Below, in pieces: positions 23,295 through 33,097 of a stretch of DNA of 64,000 nt. Where the stretch lies: contig JAOTON010001819.1 in assembly GCA_034440635.1 (NCBI GenBank), positions 2,006,001-2,070,000 on the forward strand, given 5' to 3'. The position numbers and the translations under genes were made by a program. Under the pieces are notes generated by a model. That model was not told the DNA's origin, did not search any database, and saw only the letters and a list, made by a program, of their open reading frames with translations. The stretch comes from Lepas anatifera. Its lineage: Eukaryota; Arthropoda; Thecostraca; Lepadidae. Every line of letters begins with the position of its first letter. Within the stretch, counting starts at the first letter, position 1.

Positions 23295-23889
23295 TTAACC
23301 CGTTTTCGGCCGTAGCTTTTTTCGATTTAGATTTTCGTGAAATCGATAGAGAATGCTCTCTAAAGCCGACTTGACCATACAAACCGATCCGTTTGGTTAT
23401 TTATGTCGCAGGGGCACCAGAAAGCCGGGTATCATATATGATACCCTGGCCGCGAGAGGGGTACGCTTTGTAAAAAATCAGGGCAATATACTTCATGTTC
23501 GTTCAAATCTTCCCATAACTTTTTGAATTGTCCCTTATCACTTAACGCATTCCCTGCCTACCTGGGGGCAATGCATTTGGGTCATGATTTATCCTTAGAT
23601 TACTTTTTTAGTTCAATCGATCTTATCAATCATCATACTCACACTCTGGTCACTTGATCGTAACCTTCATCTACACGGTGACTCGTAATCCTTGATGCTG
23701 ACTGTCATAGTTTCGAGGCTCATGTCCTCGGTTCATCTCTCGAAGTGCAGTCTTGATTCGGGAAAGTCATGAGAATGGACCCGACGTTTTATGAAAGAGC
23801 TATGTATGAACATGCACATACTTTTCCCAAAAAAAAACATTTAGTTCCTTGTATATATCTCAGCGGGTCCCTCCACTACCGTCCGGGTC

Positions 23890-24791
23890 ACAGCCGTGGA
23901 GTACACATCAGGACACCCGAAGTGTCGCCTCTGGGCGATTTGAACTCGTCGTTCAGTTCCTTGGATATCAGCAGCCGCAGTTTTGGGCTTCTCAGGGAGT
24001 GTGGAACAGCGCGAAGCAATCTTCCAAGCAGAGCGCCACGTCGCATTTCACACACTTGTAACGCGACAGGGGTCCGCGACCTCGCATTGCTCACCTTTTG
24101 CGCATAGGAGTTGGTCGCGTTGACAATCATGTCCACCATGCCTTGGTCGAAAAAAGCTTGAAGAGCTCGCGTGGGCTGAAATGAAGAGTATTTGTGCGTA
24201 TTCCTTTCCGGGAGTATCCTCTGACTGGTGGAGCCTTCTTTTTCTTCCATTGCTGTACCATCTTCTTCGGGTTCTTCTGCTCTTGATGGAGATCTGGCGC
24301 ATCATCGCCAGCCTTTGATGGCGGTTCATTTCGACCTCGCCTTCCAACCTCAGCCTTCAACCTTCTCCAACCGCCTCTTACCTCGGCTCCAACCTCAGCC
24401 TCCGCGGTGAGCACTCTGCGCGGTAGTCGGTTGAGATCAGCTTCTGCGCCATCCTCGTCGCCGGAGTATCCGTCACTTTCTTCTCCTGGTTCCGGTGCAG
24501 TGGCGGATATAAGAGGGTGAGGGGCTAGGGGGCTCAATATCCCCAAAATGTTTGAGTGCCTATAGCTAATGAATAGGCGGAGGCTGATCCAAGGCAATTG
24601 TGGATGGGGCTCGAGCCCTCAGCCCTCCCTCCCCCCGAAAAGAGGTCCTGGATCCGCCACTGGTAGGGTGGTATCAGATAGATGCTGTCGCTCAGCTCCT
24701 CGCCCTCGTTGATGTTGTCCAGGGCCTTGTAGAGCTTTCGCGTTGTGCTGCGGGTTGCCCAGTAGCAAAAATGTATAGCTGGGCATGGCAT
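23890..24791 (-). pseudogene. piggyBac transposase, N-terminal fragment
   Basis: Reading the minus strand from the ATG at 24791, the first segment contains LYKALDNINEGEELSDSIYL followed by PPY. A MITE (24498-24662) interrupts it, and it resumes with GEESDGYSGDEDGAEADLNR, the acidic N-terminal domain typical of piggyBac proteins. A basic linker follows, then FSPRELFKLF and, after a frameshift near 24150-24180, IVNATNSYAQK, the start of the conserved transposase core. It ends without the catalytic Asp residues. It is oriented opposite to the C-terminal fragment at 21822-22557, so the two are either different copies or halves separated by an inversion. Confidence 0.7.
24498..24662. mobile_element. 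MITE nested in the piggyBac remnant
   Basis: It starts CAGTGGCGGAT and ends ATCCGCCACTG, perfect 11-bp inverted ends. It interrupts the transposase reading between PPY and the acidic GEESDGYSGDEDG block. The 8-bp flanks, TTCCGGTG and GTAGGGTG, agree at only 5 of 8, so the target duplication has decayed or the limits are off by a few bases. Confidence 0.65.
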
Positions 24792-25208
24792 ACCCCTCTC
24801 GTTGCCAGGGTATCATATATGATACCCAGAAAGAAAAACGTATCCAGCTCTCCCATTGATTGATGAAATCAAGATTGAACGACTGTAAGGCAAACATATA
24901 TCCCTCCTCTGACGGAAAACCCTGCACTGTCTTACCAGGCCACTCATCACGTACAAGGCCATGACTGTTTCCCGACTTTGTCACCACACAAATATGTTTA
25001 TATTCCACCTGAGGATGAAAAGTCTGGCATACGATGGGAAAATGAACAGCAAACGGGGAAATGTTAACGAAAATCGAAACACAGATACATCAGTGAGTCA
25101 TGCACGCAGCCACCACCATGTGCCGCCACACAAGAAACAGTTTTGCCAGTTCGTAAATGTATAAGTTTGTGGGTATCATAAATGATACCCTGGCCGTAAA
25201 TGGGTTAA

Positions 25209-25702
25209 TGGGTTAAAGGCAATGTGGCACCTTAATAAGGTGATTTTAACTTAGATCGCCAAGTTGTAAAGCATGCCGGAAAACCTGGTGCTTAATATAG
25301 GTAATTTGTTTTGAAACTCAAATTTCCGTGGAGAAAAACTAAAAGCCTACCTGAAATGTACACTGAAAAAAACAACACCTCAAGCGTAGAATTTCAATTT
25401 GTCTGCTCCTAAAATTACCCCATTATCAAGAATTTGTTTAGAATTCTTGGTAAATATATTCCGACATCCAGCTTAATATTAGATGAAAAGGTGTAATATT
25501 ACACGCATGTGGTAAATTAATCACTATTTCATTTTAGCACAGTGCAGTTCCATTCTTACTGAAAATGCAAAGGTGTAAATGTATCACCTCAGAGTATTTC
25601 TATGGAACTCACAAACTGCCCCAAGAATAGTTTCACTCTCCTGTGGTGAAACAATCCTGCCAATAGATTAAAACAAGTTCTTGAATGATTAAACTACCCT
25701 AG
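25209..25702. other. AT-rich unique-looking sequence
   Basis: No repeats or genes recognised. A second TTAA follows 4 nt after the piggyBac end. Confidence 0.35.
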
Positions 25703-25882
25703 ATGAAGGTATTTATTCTTCTGATTTTTGTTTGGGTGTGTTTCTATGATGGAGGAAGGTATGTTTTTACTACAGTTTACACGTGGGTGGAATCGCGCCA
25801 TTTCCTTTCTGCTTCAATTCTGAGCTTGAACTACCCACCGCAGTTCCGCATTCAGAGGATTGATCACGACTCGTACAGGTAG
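25703..25882 (+). CDS. Small ORF with hydrophobic N-terminus (59 aa), possible secreted-protein exon
   Basis: The frame starts MKVFILLIFVWVCFYDGGRY. The first ~14 residues look like a signal peptide core after a single Lys. It stops at TAG 25880-25882. A consensus-like splice donor AAG|GTATGT follows the DGG codons at about 25757, and another (CAG|GTAGGA) overlaps the stop. It could therefore be a first exon, a tiny secreted peptide, or chance. The start context is poor (T at -3). It lies in one of the few stretches with no recognisable repeat. Function unknown. Confidence 0.25.
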   Translation: MKVFILLIFVWVCFYDGGRYVFTTVYTWVESRHFLSASILSLNYPPQFRIQRIDHDSYR

Positions 25883-26403
25883 GAGAGAGTGATGAGAACT
25901 GGGACGCAGGAGAAGTGGGACACCCCCATTATTGAATCCACGAGTGAGCCAAAAATATAATTTTCAGCTGATTTCCGCACTATACGTGTCGCTGCACATC
26001 ACTAGGGCGTCAACTTCCTTTTCCGGTGGGTGCTGGAAGCGAGAGATGAGTGCTCCTTAAAAGTTAATTTTTACGTTTTCTTGAGTGGATGTTCTGTTAA
26101 ATATGCAACCGAAAAGTTCTTTATTTTGGTGCAATAAAGTTGGTGTCGCATTCTCCATCGATCTGTCCCAGCTTCGAACAACGAAAAGGGTTTTAATTTT
26201 GCTGACATCGCAATTCTGAAAAATGGCGGGTTGGGGAGAACTGGGACAAGTTGTCCCGCTTCTCCCCTTGCTGTCCAGCCTATCCTTGTACTGTACTTGG
26301 ATTGATTGTACCTACATATTTGTACTTTGATGGAAATATGATTGTATCGTATGTTTAGCTAGAGAGATCATAGTCATCAACTTGTTTTTTCTTCTCCCGT
26401 GGT
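25883..26403. other. Unassigned AT-rich sequence
   Basis: No gene or repeat recognised. There is a recurring idea of gggac/tcccgc text (aactgggacaagttgtcccgc, a short inverted repeat at about 26240), but nothing that supports a function. The next element starts at 26404. Confidence 0.35.
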
Positions 26404-26909
26404 CAGGGGCGCAGCCAGGGGGGCACAGGGGGCACGTGCCCCCCATCGGTGCCGGGGTGCCCTTTTGATTGTCAGGTGGTGTACCCTATTTGGGCCGTGC
26501 CGCTCGAATTTTAGTGCCCTACGCCGTTCAGCCTAGATGGAACTAGACTGCATTTAGCGATTTAAACTATTGTTTGACAATTAAGTGCCTTTTTTGGTCA
26601 GTTAGGGCATTCTGTCGCCTTTCCAATCACCCGGGAGGAGTATAGGCACATAATCTGTTTCCAGAAAATGCCTCATCGTCGCCAATAATCGTACGAGCGG
26701 AGCTCATCTGGTGCCCCCTGGAGCTAATCATGTGCCCTCTGAGCTGATCTGGTGCCCTTGTAGTCAATTTGGTGCCCCCCCTGAGAAAATAATTGTGCTT
26801 TCTGAACCTATATAATGCTCTCTGAGTTAGTCTGATGCCTCCGAGCTTGCCTGGTGTCCTATTAGCTGTTTTAGGGTCCCTTGGGCTGATCCGGGCCCCC
26901 TGAACTTAT

Positions 26910-27303
26910 TGTTGCGGAACCCCCTGGTGCCGCCCTGCGTGGCGCACGGCGGCGCTTGTCCGAACCCCCGTGTGCCGTCCCGCCGGGTGGTCGCGCCCGA
27001 GCGGGACGTGACCTCGTTGGCTGCATGGCCGGGGTCTGGGCAGTCGTTGGGCGGTCGGCACGGGATTCGGACCCGCACTGACGGCCCGCAGTCAGCCAGC
27101 GATTCTGGCACGGGATTTGGACCCGTGCTGGCAGCTCTCGGCCTGCCTGTGATCCCGGCACGGGTGCGGCACACGTGGTGTTGTCTATTGGTTGAACTGT
27201 GGGGGGACCTGTTACTGTCCTGAGTTGTATTCATTTTTGCCAACGGAAATATACTTGGTTTATCCTGCTCAACGGGTTTTCCCCTACCAGGGCGTGCGTA
27301 ACA
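26910..27303 (+). repeat. 5' LTR
   Basis: A 394-bp LTR, TGTTGCGG...GCGTAACA. It differs from the 3' LTR at the bases near 26943 (ggcgcac versus ggcacac), 26972 (cccgccg versus cccggcg) and 27054 (gtcgttg versus gtcgctg). Confidence 0.95.
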
Positions 27304-27305
27304 TT

Positions 27306-27320
27306 TGGTGTCAGAAGTGC
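27306..27320 (+). promoter_or_regulatory. Primer-binding site
   Basis: TGGTGTCAGAAGTGC lies two bases after the 5' LTR. It has the TGG start expected for pairing with a tRNA 3' CCA end; the matching tRNA would end GACACCA. I do not name the tRNA. Confidence 0.7.
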
Positions 27321-27390
27321 TTTCCTAGGCGCAATTTTTTTCTAGAAAAATTTGATCCGCTGTATTTTTTCTTGGAAATTGACCTAAGCC

Positions 27391-28659
27391 ATGCCTGGTG
27401 AAAAACGCCAGTTGAAAACTCGGGGGAAAGATTACGGGATTGGTGGTGAACCCTCCACGGAGGTTCAGCCCTCCGGGTCTTCTGGTGCAGTCGTTGCAGA
27501 TCCATCCAAAGAGGATGCTGGTGTTGACGAATCATTGATTAGGCATTGTGGCAGCATCAAGGAGTCAGGGATGGGAGATCTGGGACAGGAAACTGGTGTT
27601 GCTGAACCGATTGGTGTCATGAACGCACTGAGTGCCCTAAATTCGACGCTGACGACGTTCGGGAGGGCCCTAGGAGAGCATGCCGCACGTGTTTCAGCTA
27701 TTGAGGAGAAACTTAGTGGCCCTAATTTCCGAGCCATAGGGAATGGCTCTGGAGAGCCACTGACTGAGGCGGATGCTTTAGCTCCTGTCGAAACCCAAAG
27801 TCGTGAGTCCAGAGGCTCTGAACATGTGGGGCGACACTTTGCAAGGCCCCAGGAGTTTGATGGCTCCTGCTCTTGGACTTCGTTCATTGCCCAGTTCGAA
27901 ACAATCGCCACTGTCCACGGGTGGTCGGGGCCGGATAAGCTGGGCGAACTAGTGAGTTGTTTAAAAGGCCCTGCTCTTGAGCTGTTCGCCCATCTGCCTG
28001 CTGGTGAAAGGAATGACTACCATAGTCTCTCCGAAGCTTTGGGTGCACGCTTTGGCGTTGCAGGACAGGAAACCCTATTTCGCTCCCAGCTTCGGCGCCG
28101 AACACGACGTGCTGGTGAAACATTGCCGTCATTGGCTCAAGACGTCGAACGACTGGTATCGTTGGCCTATCGGTCCGCAGGTCAGGAACTGCAGAACTCT
28201 CTGGCGAGTGATCATTTTGTGGACGCCTTAGGTGATGTTAATCTACAGATTGCAGTTAGGCAGAGCCGCCCCGCTTCTCTGAGAGAGACACTGACCAGTG
28301 CCTTGGAAATTGAGGCTATCCGAAACTCTGTTCACCATGGGGGAGTAGGAGCATCTCCTGCGGCGCTCATTCGTGCGGGGCATGCCGCTCAGTCCGTGCC
28401 CGCGGACACGGAGGTGCATACCAGTGATGCACCTGCGACGGAGGTGCTGCAGCACATTTTGCGTTCCCTTAAAGCCTTGGAAAAGGCAGTTGCTTCACCT
28501 GCGTCTGGTAGAGGCCGTGGTCGTGGATTAGTAGGGAGTGGCAGGGGATCCAGAGCCCCGCCCGCATGCTGGGAATGTGGCCAAACAGGCCACTTTCGGC
28601 GCAACTGTCCGAGGGTGTCCCATGACGATGGCAGAGATGCTTCGAGTCCGGGAAACTGA
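27391..28659 (+). CDS. gag: Gag polyprotein (capsid and nucleocapsid)
   Basis: A 422-aa frame from the first good ATG after the primer site. The central part (RHFARPQEFDGSCSWTSFIA, ARFGVAGQETLFRSQLRRR, LAQDVERLVSLAY) has the helical layout of retrotransposon Gag capsids. The C-terminus holds one CCHC zinc knuckle, CWECGQTGHFRRNC, near residues 391-404, after a Gly/Arg-rich linker (GRGRGRGLVGSGRGS), for RNA packaging. The stop TGA is the codon directly after the slippery sequence at 28650-28656, so a share of ribosomes should continue into pol. Undamaged. Confidence 0.9.
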   Translation: MPGEKRQLKTRGKDYGIGGEPSTEVQPSGSSGAVVADPSKEDAGVDESLIRHCGSIKESGMGDLGQETGVAEPIGVMNALSALNSTLTTFGRALGEHAARVSAIEEKLSGPNFRAIGNGSGEPLTEADALAPVETQSRESRGSEHVGRHFARPQEFDGSCSWTSFIAQFETIATVHGWSGPDKLGELVSCLKGPALELFAHLPAGERNDYHSLSEALGARFGVAGQETLFRSQLRRRTRRAGETLPSLAQDVERLVSLAYRSAGQELQNSLASDHFVDALGDVNLQIAVRQSRPASLRETLTSALEIEAIRNSVHHGGVGASPAALIRAGHAAQSVPADTEVHTSDAPATEVLQHILRSLKALEKAVASPASGRGRGRGLVGSGRGSRAPPACWECGQTGHFRRNCPRVSHDDGRDASSPGN

Positions 28660-31600
28660 ATGGGATCAGCCGTTCGGAGCGGCGGCTGGTCCATCCGTTC
28701 TCGGAGTCAGCTCCAGTGGCAACTCTGCGTGGAATTGGACTGGGTGACAGTCTTCATATCCGTGGCACTGTCAACGGGGTAACCACACCACTTGTGATTG
28801 ACTCTGGTGCTAATCGCACACTGGTACGCAGCGACATAATTGGCAGAGGCGGGCTGCCAGGAATTCCAGACGGCCTTTCGGATGTCACTGGCCGCCGCAC
28901 TCCACTGTATGGCCCAATAGAGATCACTCTGTGCGTGAATGGAACCGATTATCGGCAAATGGTGTTCGTGGCCGATCAGTTAAGTGATCCAGTGATATTG
29001 GGTTTGGACTTCCTGCAGCATAACCACTGTACGTTGGATTTGGGCAAGGGTGCGTTATACATCAACGGTCAACAGATACCGTTTGAAGCAGGACCTGTAA
29101 GCCCAATATCTAATCGTATCCCTAAGGCTCTACGGGTTAGGGTCATGACACCAGTGACTGTGGAACCGAGCACCGAGAGATTGGTTCAATGCAGATTGGT
29201 GGGTCCTCGTCCGGAAAAATCAGTGCTCCTTGAGTCTGGACCCCTTTCTCGATCTGGCCTTATTATTGGCCGTGGATTGTTTAATCCAGAGGCGAGGTCT
29301 GTGCCCGTGCTTGTCGCAAACGTAACAGACCAGCCCATACGAGTGCGAGCAGGGAGACTTCTCGGGGACTGTGAGGAAGTTGACTTTCCCGAGTCTCAAA
29401 GTGATAGCTCGGGGCAATCCAGAGCATTACCGGAACCTCTTCAGGATCTTCTCCGAAGATCAAGCCAAGGTCTCGAGTGCGGGCAGATGGCCCAGGTATC
29501 TGACCTGATAGAGAACTTCAAGGATGTGTTTTCAGCAGGTGATCACGACCTTGGTCAAACATCGCTGGTGGAACACACAATTGACACTGGAGATAGTCGC
29601 CCGGTTAAAGTGACCCCACGTCGAATTCCAATTCACAAACGCCAGGAGGCTGAGGAAACTGTCACGAAACTTGAGCAGCAGGGGCTGATTGAGCCATCCA
29701 CGAGTCCATGGTCATCAGCCCTTGTATTTGTCAAGAAGAAGGATGGCTCCCTGCGCTGTTGCGTTGACTATCGGCTGCTCAATGCTGTCACGAGGAGGGA
29801 TTCGTACCCATTGCCCCGAGTAGATGCGACGCTTGATGCCCTATCTGGTTCCGCGTGGTTCGCAACGCTAGACCTCAAGTCAGGATACCATCAAATTCGT
29901 TTGGCCGAGGCTGATAGACCGAAGTCTGCGTTCTCTAGTGGCACTGGACTTTGGCAGTGGCGAGTAATGCCTTTTGGATTGTGTAACGCTCCGGCAACAT
30001 TCGAACGTCTCATGGAAGCAGTGCTGTCTGGAATGCATTGGCGCTCGTTACTCGTTTATCTGGATGACGTCATCGTGTTTGGCAGAACTTTTGAGGAAAA
30101 ATTCAGTCGCCTGAGGGAGGTTCTCAGCCGGATGAGAGGGGCCAACTTGAAGTTGAATCCAAAAAAATGTTCGCTTTTTCGTAGGGAGGTGAATTTCCTC
30201 GGTCACGTTGTATCCGCTGAAGGTGTAAAAACGGACCCTGATAAGACAAGGGCTGTAACGGAGTGGCCGATCCCATCTGATGTAAAGGAGCTTCGAATCT
30301 TCTTGGGCTTATGCTCTTATTATCGACGCTTCGTCAAGGATTATGCCACGATCGTGGCACCACTCCATGCACTTACCAGGGCCAATGAGCCATTTGAATG
30401 GTCCCAGATATGTAAGGATGCATTCGCGGAGCTCAAGGCGGCGCTTTCTAAAGCACCTGTTCTGCAGTACCCAAACCCCAACGAGACATTTATCCTTGAT
30501 ACAGATGCAAGCGGATGTGGTATTGGAGCAGTCCTCTCGCAATCATCTGAAGGGGTGGAGCGAGTGGTAGCTTACTATAGCAGAACCTTCTCAGGTCCAG
30601 AGAAGAACTACTGTACTACCCGTAGGGAGCTCCTCGCTGTGGTTGACGCAGTTCGCCACTTCCATGCTTACCTATACGGGGCTGAATTCACAGTCCGTTC
30701 TGATCATGCGGCACTACAATGGCTGCGTAACCTGAAAGACCCAGAGGGTCAACTCGCTCGCTGGCTAGCGCGGCTCGGACAATATAAGTACGAAATCATA
30801 CATCGACCAGGGGAAAAGCACGGTAATGCAGATGCACTAAGTAGGCGACCATGCGGAAGCAACTGCGGGTATTGTGGCCGACGTGAGGTGGCCGCTCTTA
30901 GCCAATGTCGAGCCACCTCTGTTGTGCTATTGCCGGAGGATGTGCAGGACATCCGTACTGCTCAAAGGACAGACCTTGACATCGCTCCGGTGATGAAGTG
31001 CTTGGCGGAGAGTCCCCAGAGACCAAACTGGGATGATGTTTCTGTTTGGAGTCCTGTTTCGAAACAATATTGGGAGCAGTGGGAGCAGCTTAGACTGGTT
31101 GGAGGAGTTCTGCAGAGACGGTGGGAGTCCAGAAGTGGTCTCGACGTATCCTGGCTCATCGTAATCCCCAGATCTCAGAGACAGTCTTTGTTGACTGAAG
31201 CACACGGATCTGTGTCGTCAGGCCATTTCGGGGTGAAAAAGACCCTGCAACGACTTCGTAAACAGTATTATTGGGTAGGCATGCGGCGGGATGTTTCCGA
31301 GTGGTGCAGGGTCTGTGAGGTCTGTATGGCCAAGAAGGGGCCTCATCGAACTCCCCAAGCCCCACTCCAGGTAGTCGGTGTCGGCGCGCCCTTGGAAAGG
31401 GTGGCTGTCGATGTTGCAGGGCCATTCCCAGTGTCTTCCTCAGGGAATCGATACGTGGTCGTGGTGATCGATTACTTTACCAAGTGGCCTGAAGCTTTTC
31501 CGCTTCCCAATCAGGAGGCTAGCACCGTGGCTAAGGCACTAATCGATGGGTTCTTCAGCCGTTTCGGAATTCCGCATGAGATTCACTCCGACCAAGGGAG

Positions 31601-32516
31601 GAACTTCGAAAGTACTCTCTGGCAAGAGTGCTGCAAGCTTTTGGGTATTCGGAAGACACGTACGACACCTCTCCACCCCGAATCTGATGGAATGGTGGAG
31701 AGGTTTAACCGTACACTGGTGCAGGAGCTGGCGAAGCGCTGCCGTCACGGGCAGAGTGATTGGGACCAGCACATTCCGACTATACTAATGGCTTATCGCT
31801 CAGCGGAGCATGAGTCCACGGGGTACACCCCTGCTCAGCTAATGCTGGGACGGGGCCTCCGGCTTCCCACCGACATGCTCATTCAGAGACCACCTGATGA
31901 GCTACAAGATCCGGTGTCAACAACAGAGTTCGCTAAGTCCCTGCGAGATCGAATGATGAATGTCCGTAAGCAGGTCTGTGAAAACCTGAAGGTGTCTGCC
32001 GATTCTATGAAACAGAGGAAAGATTCAAAGGCATCCTTGACACCCCTGGAGGCGAATGACTATGTCTGGCTGTACAATCCCCGGCGTAAAAAGGGCCTCA
32101 GCCCAAAACTGATGTCTCCGTGGGACGGCCCGTACATGATCATTAAACGTCTCTCTGCAGTAACGTACAGGATACAGAAATCCAGTCATACCAAGCCTAA
32201 AGTGGTGCACTTTAACCGGTTATGGCGGGTCAAGGGCTCCCCCGAGTTTACTTGGGAAAAAGCTGCTCCAGATGGTACAGCAGCAGAGGGCAGTGAAGCT
32301 ATCCTCGATGGGGAGCAGATCGGTGGGGCGGCGCCTTCGTCTGTTGGGTCCCGTGGAGCGGCCGGTGCCGGCCTTGGAAGTGACAAATGTGGGATTGGTC
32401 CTGCTTCAACTATGTCACGGACCGGGGACGAATCCTCAGGAAGCGGCGGTGGTTCTATTGGGCCCCGCAGGTCATGGCGCCGCCGGAGACCCCCAGAGTA
32501 CCTAGTATATCATTAG
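28626..32516 (+). CDS. pol: Pol polyprotein: protease, reverse transcriptase, RNase H, integrase
   Basis: The frame is open from 28626 and is entered by -1 frameshifting at 28650-28656. A GTG at 28716 is unlikely to be a true start. Residues are counted from 28716. The aspartic protease has LVIDSGANRTLV with DSGA at 29-32. The RT contains SPWSSALVFVKKKDGSLR, DLKSGYHQIR and the catalytic YLDD at about 448-451. RNase H starts about 593 (DTDASGCGIGAVLSQ). The integrase has an HHCC zinc finger (HGSVSSGHFGVKKTL to CRVCEVC, about 830-870) and a D,D,E core (VDVAGPF, SDQGRNF, DGMVERFN, about 897-995). A GPY-type region follows, and the tail is Gly/Ser-rich. All catalytic motifs look intact. Confidence 0.92.
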   Translation, partial: RWQRCFESGKLNGISRSERRLVHPFSESAPVATLRGIGLGDSLHIRGTVNGVTTPLVIDSGANRTLVRSDIIGRGGLPGIPDGLSDVTGRRTPLYGPIEITLCVNGTDYRQMVFVADQLSDPVILGLDFLQHNHCTLDLGKGALYINGQQIPFEAGPVSPISNRIPKALRVRVMTPVTVEPSTERLVQCRLVGPRPEKSVLLESGPLSRSGLIIGRGLFNPEARSVPVLVANVTDQPIRVRAGRLLGDCEEVDFPESQSDSSGQSRALPEPLQDLLRRSSQGLECGQMAQVSDLIENFKDVFSAGDHDLGQTSLVEHTIDTGDSRPVKVTPRRIPIHKRQEAEETVTKLEQQGLIEPSTSPWSSALVFVKKKDGSLRCCVDYRLLNAVTRRDSYPLPRVDATLDALSGSAWFATLDLKSGYHQIRLAEADRPKSAFSSGTGLWQWRVMPFGLCNAPATFERLMEAVLSGMHWRSLLVYLDDVIVFGRTFEEKFSRLREVLSRMRGANLKLNPKKCSLFRREVNFLGHVVSAEGVKTDPDKTRAVTEWPIPSDVKELRIFLGLCSYYRRFVKDYATIVAPLHALTRANEPFEWSQICKDAFAELKAALSKAPVLQYPNPNETFILDTDASGCGIGAVLSQSSEGVERVVAYYSRTFSGPEKNYCTTRRELLAVVDAVRHFHAYLYGAEFTVRSDHAALQWLRNLKDPEGQLARWLARLGQYKYEIIHRPGEKHGNADALSRRPCGSNCGYCGRREVAALSQCRATSVVLLPEDVQDIRTAQRTDLDIAPVMKCLAESPQRPNWDDVSVWSPVSKQYWEQWEQLRLVGGVLQRRWESRSGLDVSWLIVIPRSQRQSLLTEAHGSVSSGHFGVKKTLQRLRKQYYWVGMRRDVSEWCRVCEVCMAKKGPHRTPQAPLQVVGVGAPLERVAVDVAGPFPVSSSGNRYVVVVIDYFTKWPEAFPLPNQEASTVAKALIDGFFSRFGIPHEIHSDQGRNFESTLWQECCKLLGIRKTRTTPLHPESDGMVERFNRTLVQELAKRCRHGQSDWDQHIPTILMAYRSAEHESTGYTPAQLMLGRGLRLPTDMLIQRPPDELQDPVSTTEFAKSLRDRMMNVRKQVCENLKVSADSMKQRKDSKASLTPLEANDYVWLYNPRRKKGLSPKLMSPWDGPYMIIKRLSAVTYRIQKSSHTKPKVVHFNRLWRVKGSPEFTWEKAAPDGTAAEGSEAILDGEQIGGAAPSSVGSRGAAGAGLGSDKCGIGPASTMSRTGDESSGSGGGSIGPRRSWRRRRPPEYLVYH
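28650..28692 (+). promoter_or_regulatory. -1 ribosomal frameshift signal (slippery heptamer plus stem-loop)
   Basis: GGGAAAC at 28650-28656 is in the X XXY YYZ register of gag (G GGA AAC, then TGA). A 6-nt spacer follows. A 10-bp stem then forms between GGATCAGCCG (28663-28672) and CGGCTGGTCC (28683-28692), with one G-U pair and a 10-nt loop. The pol frame is open from 28626, so it overlaps gag by 34 nt and lies in the -1 frame. The loop bases 28677-28682 could also pair with 28695-28700, but a pseudoknot would need part of the first stem to open. Confidence 0.8.
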
Positions 32517-33084
32517 AGGTCGTGGACACCATTGGTATCTGTCGTGGGGGGTAATGTTGTGCTAATTGTCGGGTAACATGTGATGTTTTGATTTGCGTCG
32601 TGGGGAATAATCTTGTGTCAATTTCTGTGCAGCATGTGATGTTTTCTTGTTCGATCTTAACTGTTGATTTGCACCGCAGATGCCCTGATCATGATGGACA
32701 ATGTCCTGGAGCTCCATGAGACCACAGGGGGATGGCTCGAGGCGCGGCGGCGGCCCTCAGGGACTCGGGAGGCAGCGCTGTCCCAGGGACGCGTCAGGTG
32801 CCCGACTAACGGGAGATTTCGACCCCTTGGCCAGGCGGGGCCGACCGGGAAGAAGGGAAACGCTTCCCGAGACGGTTTGCTGGGACGGCATCAATCTCTC
32901 CCCGGTGGCTACTGGAGGGCGTTGCCGGGCCGGAGACTCCCGCCCTGGCTGGTTGTCCAGCATGGTGATGAGCTATGAGTGCACCAACAGCTTGTGAACC
33001 TGTTTGTCGACTAATTTGTGATGGCGCTAGAGTTTTTCGTGTGTATAATCTTTCGGTGTATTTTTCGAGGTCGAAAAGGCCAAT
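32517..33084 (+). other. 3' untranslated region of the Gypsy element
   Basis: There is no third gene: open frames here are short, overlap on both strands and lack membrane segments. Nothing resembling env was seen. Confidence 0.7.
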
Positions 33085-33097
33085 GAAGAGGGGGTAG
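33085..33097 (+). promoter_or_regulatory. Polypurine tract
   Basis: The purine-rich AAGAGGGGGTAG directly precedes the 3' LTR. It is expected to prime plus-strand DNA synthesis. Confidence 0.75.

Larger units (their letters stand above)
23427..24827. repeat. Subterminal inverted ~40-bp repeats with a 20-bp palindrome
   Basis: Positions 23427-23466 and 24788-24827 are reverse complements over ~40 bp with about three mismatches. Each contains GGGTATCATATATGATACCC next to a GAGAGGGGTA phrase. Such subterminal palindromes may be transposase binding sites. Confidence 0.6.
23295..25208 (-). mobile_element. Degenerate piggyBac element with TTAA ends
   Basis: The ends are inverted: TTAACCCGTTTTCGGCC at 23295 on the plus strand and TTAACCCATTTACGGCC read on the minus strand from 25208. 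TTAA is at 23295-23298 and 25205-25208. On the minus strand it encodes the N-terminal part of a piggyBac transposase. The 20-bp palindrome GGGTATCATATATGATACCC lies at 23427-23446 and 24808-24827, and a near copy at 25171-25190. The element is shortened to 1.9 kb: the catalytic part is missing, and a MITE sits inside it. Confidence 0.7.

Noticed and set aside
28663..28700. H-type pseudoknot downstream of the slippery site
   Set aside because: 28677-28682 can pair with 28695-28700, but only 2 nt would have to cross a 10-bp stem. Only the stem-loop is claimed unless part of the stem opens.
32517..33084. env gene of the Gypsy element
   Set aside because: No long frame, signal peptide or membrane segment between the pol stop and the 3' LTR.
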